Assembly (NCBI GenBank): GCA_048594975.1
Contig: JBMDXQ010000009.1
Coordinates: forward strand, 1 to 64,000
Direction of reading: 5' to 3'
DNA: 64,000 nucleotides
Origin: JBMDXB01 sp048594975
Lineage (GTDB): Bacteria > Acidobacteriota > Vicinamibacteria > Vicinamibacterales > 2-12-FULL-66-21
Position numbers and translations under genes: made by a program. Of this stretch, positions 63,762 to 64,000 are shown one piece after another. The notes under the pieces are model-generated. The model was not told the origin of the DNA. It made no database searches and worked only from the letters and a program-made list of their open reading frames with translations. The first letter of the stretch is position 1, and the number at the start of each line of letters is the position of its first letter.

Positions 63762-63839
63762 GATTGGAGAGCGGGATCGAATCCGTCGAAAGCGAGGACC
63801 GCCACGCAGCCGGATAGCCAGCCGATCGTCGTTCAGGTC

Positions 63840-64000
63840 ATGCCCAACGAACCGGTGGAGTCGACCACCGCCGCCGACATCCTGCTCGGCGCCATCGGCC
63901 TGACCGGCGTGCTGCTGCTCGTCGCGCTCGCGCTCGGCGCCGTGCTCGGCGCCATCCTGATCGCGTTCAAGAAGCTGCGGGCACGGCTGAACCTCGAGCC
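63840..64000 (+). CDS. Membrane protein, N-terminal part (cut by window edge)
   Basis: From ATG 63840 the frame reads MPNEPVESTTAADILLGAIG and a long hydrophobic segment (VLLLVALALGAVLGAILIAF) before KKLRARL. The frame stays protein-like back to about 63806 (TQPDSQPIVVQV) without a usual start codon, so the true start may be upstream. One span is visible; the family cannot be named. Confidence 0.55.
   Translation, partial: MPNEPVESTTAADILLGAIGLTGVLLLVALALGAVLGAILIAFKKLRARLNLE

Overview
The window is GC-rich bacterial chromosome. The best taxonomic clue is a tandem pair of secreted proteins of the acidobacterial VWFA-related type (12.9-17.2 kb). Together with many exported proteins, PQQ enzymes, a BamA-like barrel and BamD, these suggest a Gram-negative acidobacterium, probably near the Vicinamibacteria. 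That placement is inferred from gene content; no rRNA gene is present.

Layout. 1-2.8 kb is a gene graveyard: an antitoxin tail, a DUF5615-type toxin with two compensating frameshifts, two oppositely oriented transposase 3' ends sharing the same terminal sequence, an AlpA-like regulator broken by a TGA, and the 3' piece of a tRNA. 2.9-12.6 kb carries periplasmic and envelope genes: two PQQ-type sugar dehydrogenases, a BamA-like/unknown/RTX-repeat trio, an apparently exported methyltransferase, a low-affinity iron permease-like protein and a ferritin-like protein. 12.9-17.2 kb holds the VWFA pair. 17,678-25,093 is a genomic island inserted at the 3' end of tRNA-Gly(CCC). It is bounded by 27-bp direct repeats and carries a ParE-type toxin-antitoxin pair, a secreted lipase-like hydrolase divergent from a winged-helix/TPR regulator, an excisionase-like gene and a frameshifted tyrosine integrase. 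25.2-28.3 kb has sugar-phosphate genes (phosphohexomutase, nucleotidyltransferase) and pgsA.

28.4-37.0 kb is read leftward as a tightly overlapping series: aroC, then def-fmt-rsmB-PASTA protein-rpe-thioesterase-epimerase-bamD-unknown. 37.1-48.4 kb holds a large sigma-54-type activator, a TPR protein, an ECF sigma/anti-sigma pair, a beta-propeller protein and a SpoIVB-type (S55) protease.

48.5-61.1 kb is the most notable region: an aromatic amino acid supra-operon, aroDE-trpE-trpG-trpD-trpC-trpF-trpB-trpA-chorismate mutase-DAHP synthase-tyrA, possibly followed by acetoacetyl-CoA synthetase. It is preceded by a leader with a peptide rich in Tyr, Phe and Trp codons and two mutually exclusive 11-bp hairpins, the second followed by a U-rich tract. 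This is an apparent transcription attenuator that could read all three aromatic amino acids. The window ends with a JAMM protease, a small exported protein, leucyl aminopeptidase and the start of a membrane protein.

Small palindromic repeats are scattered through the window. One family is inserted in frame inside rsmB and recurs upstream of the aromatic operon; another, REP-like, follows pgsA and the sigma-54 activator gene.
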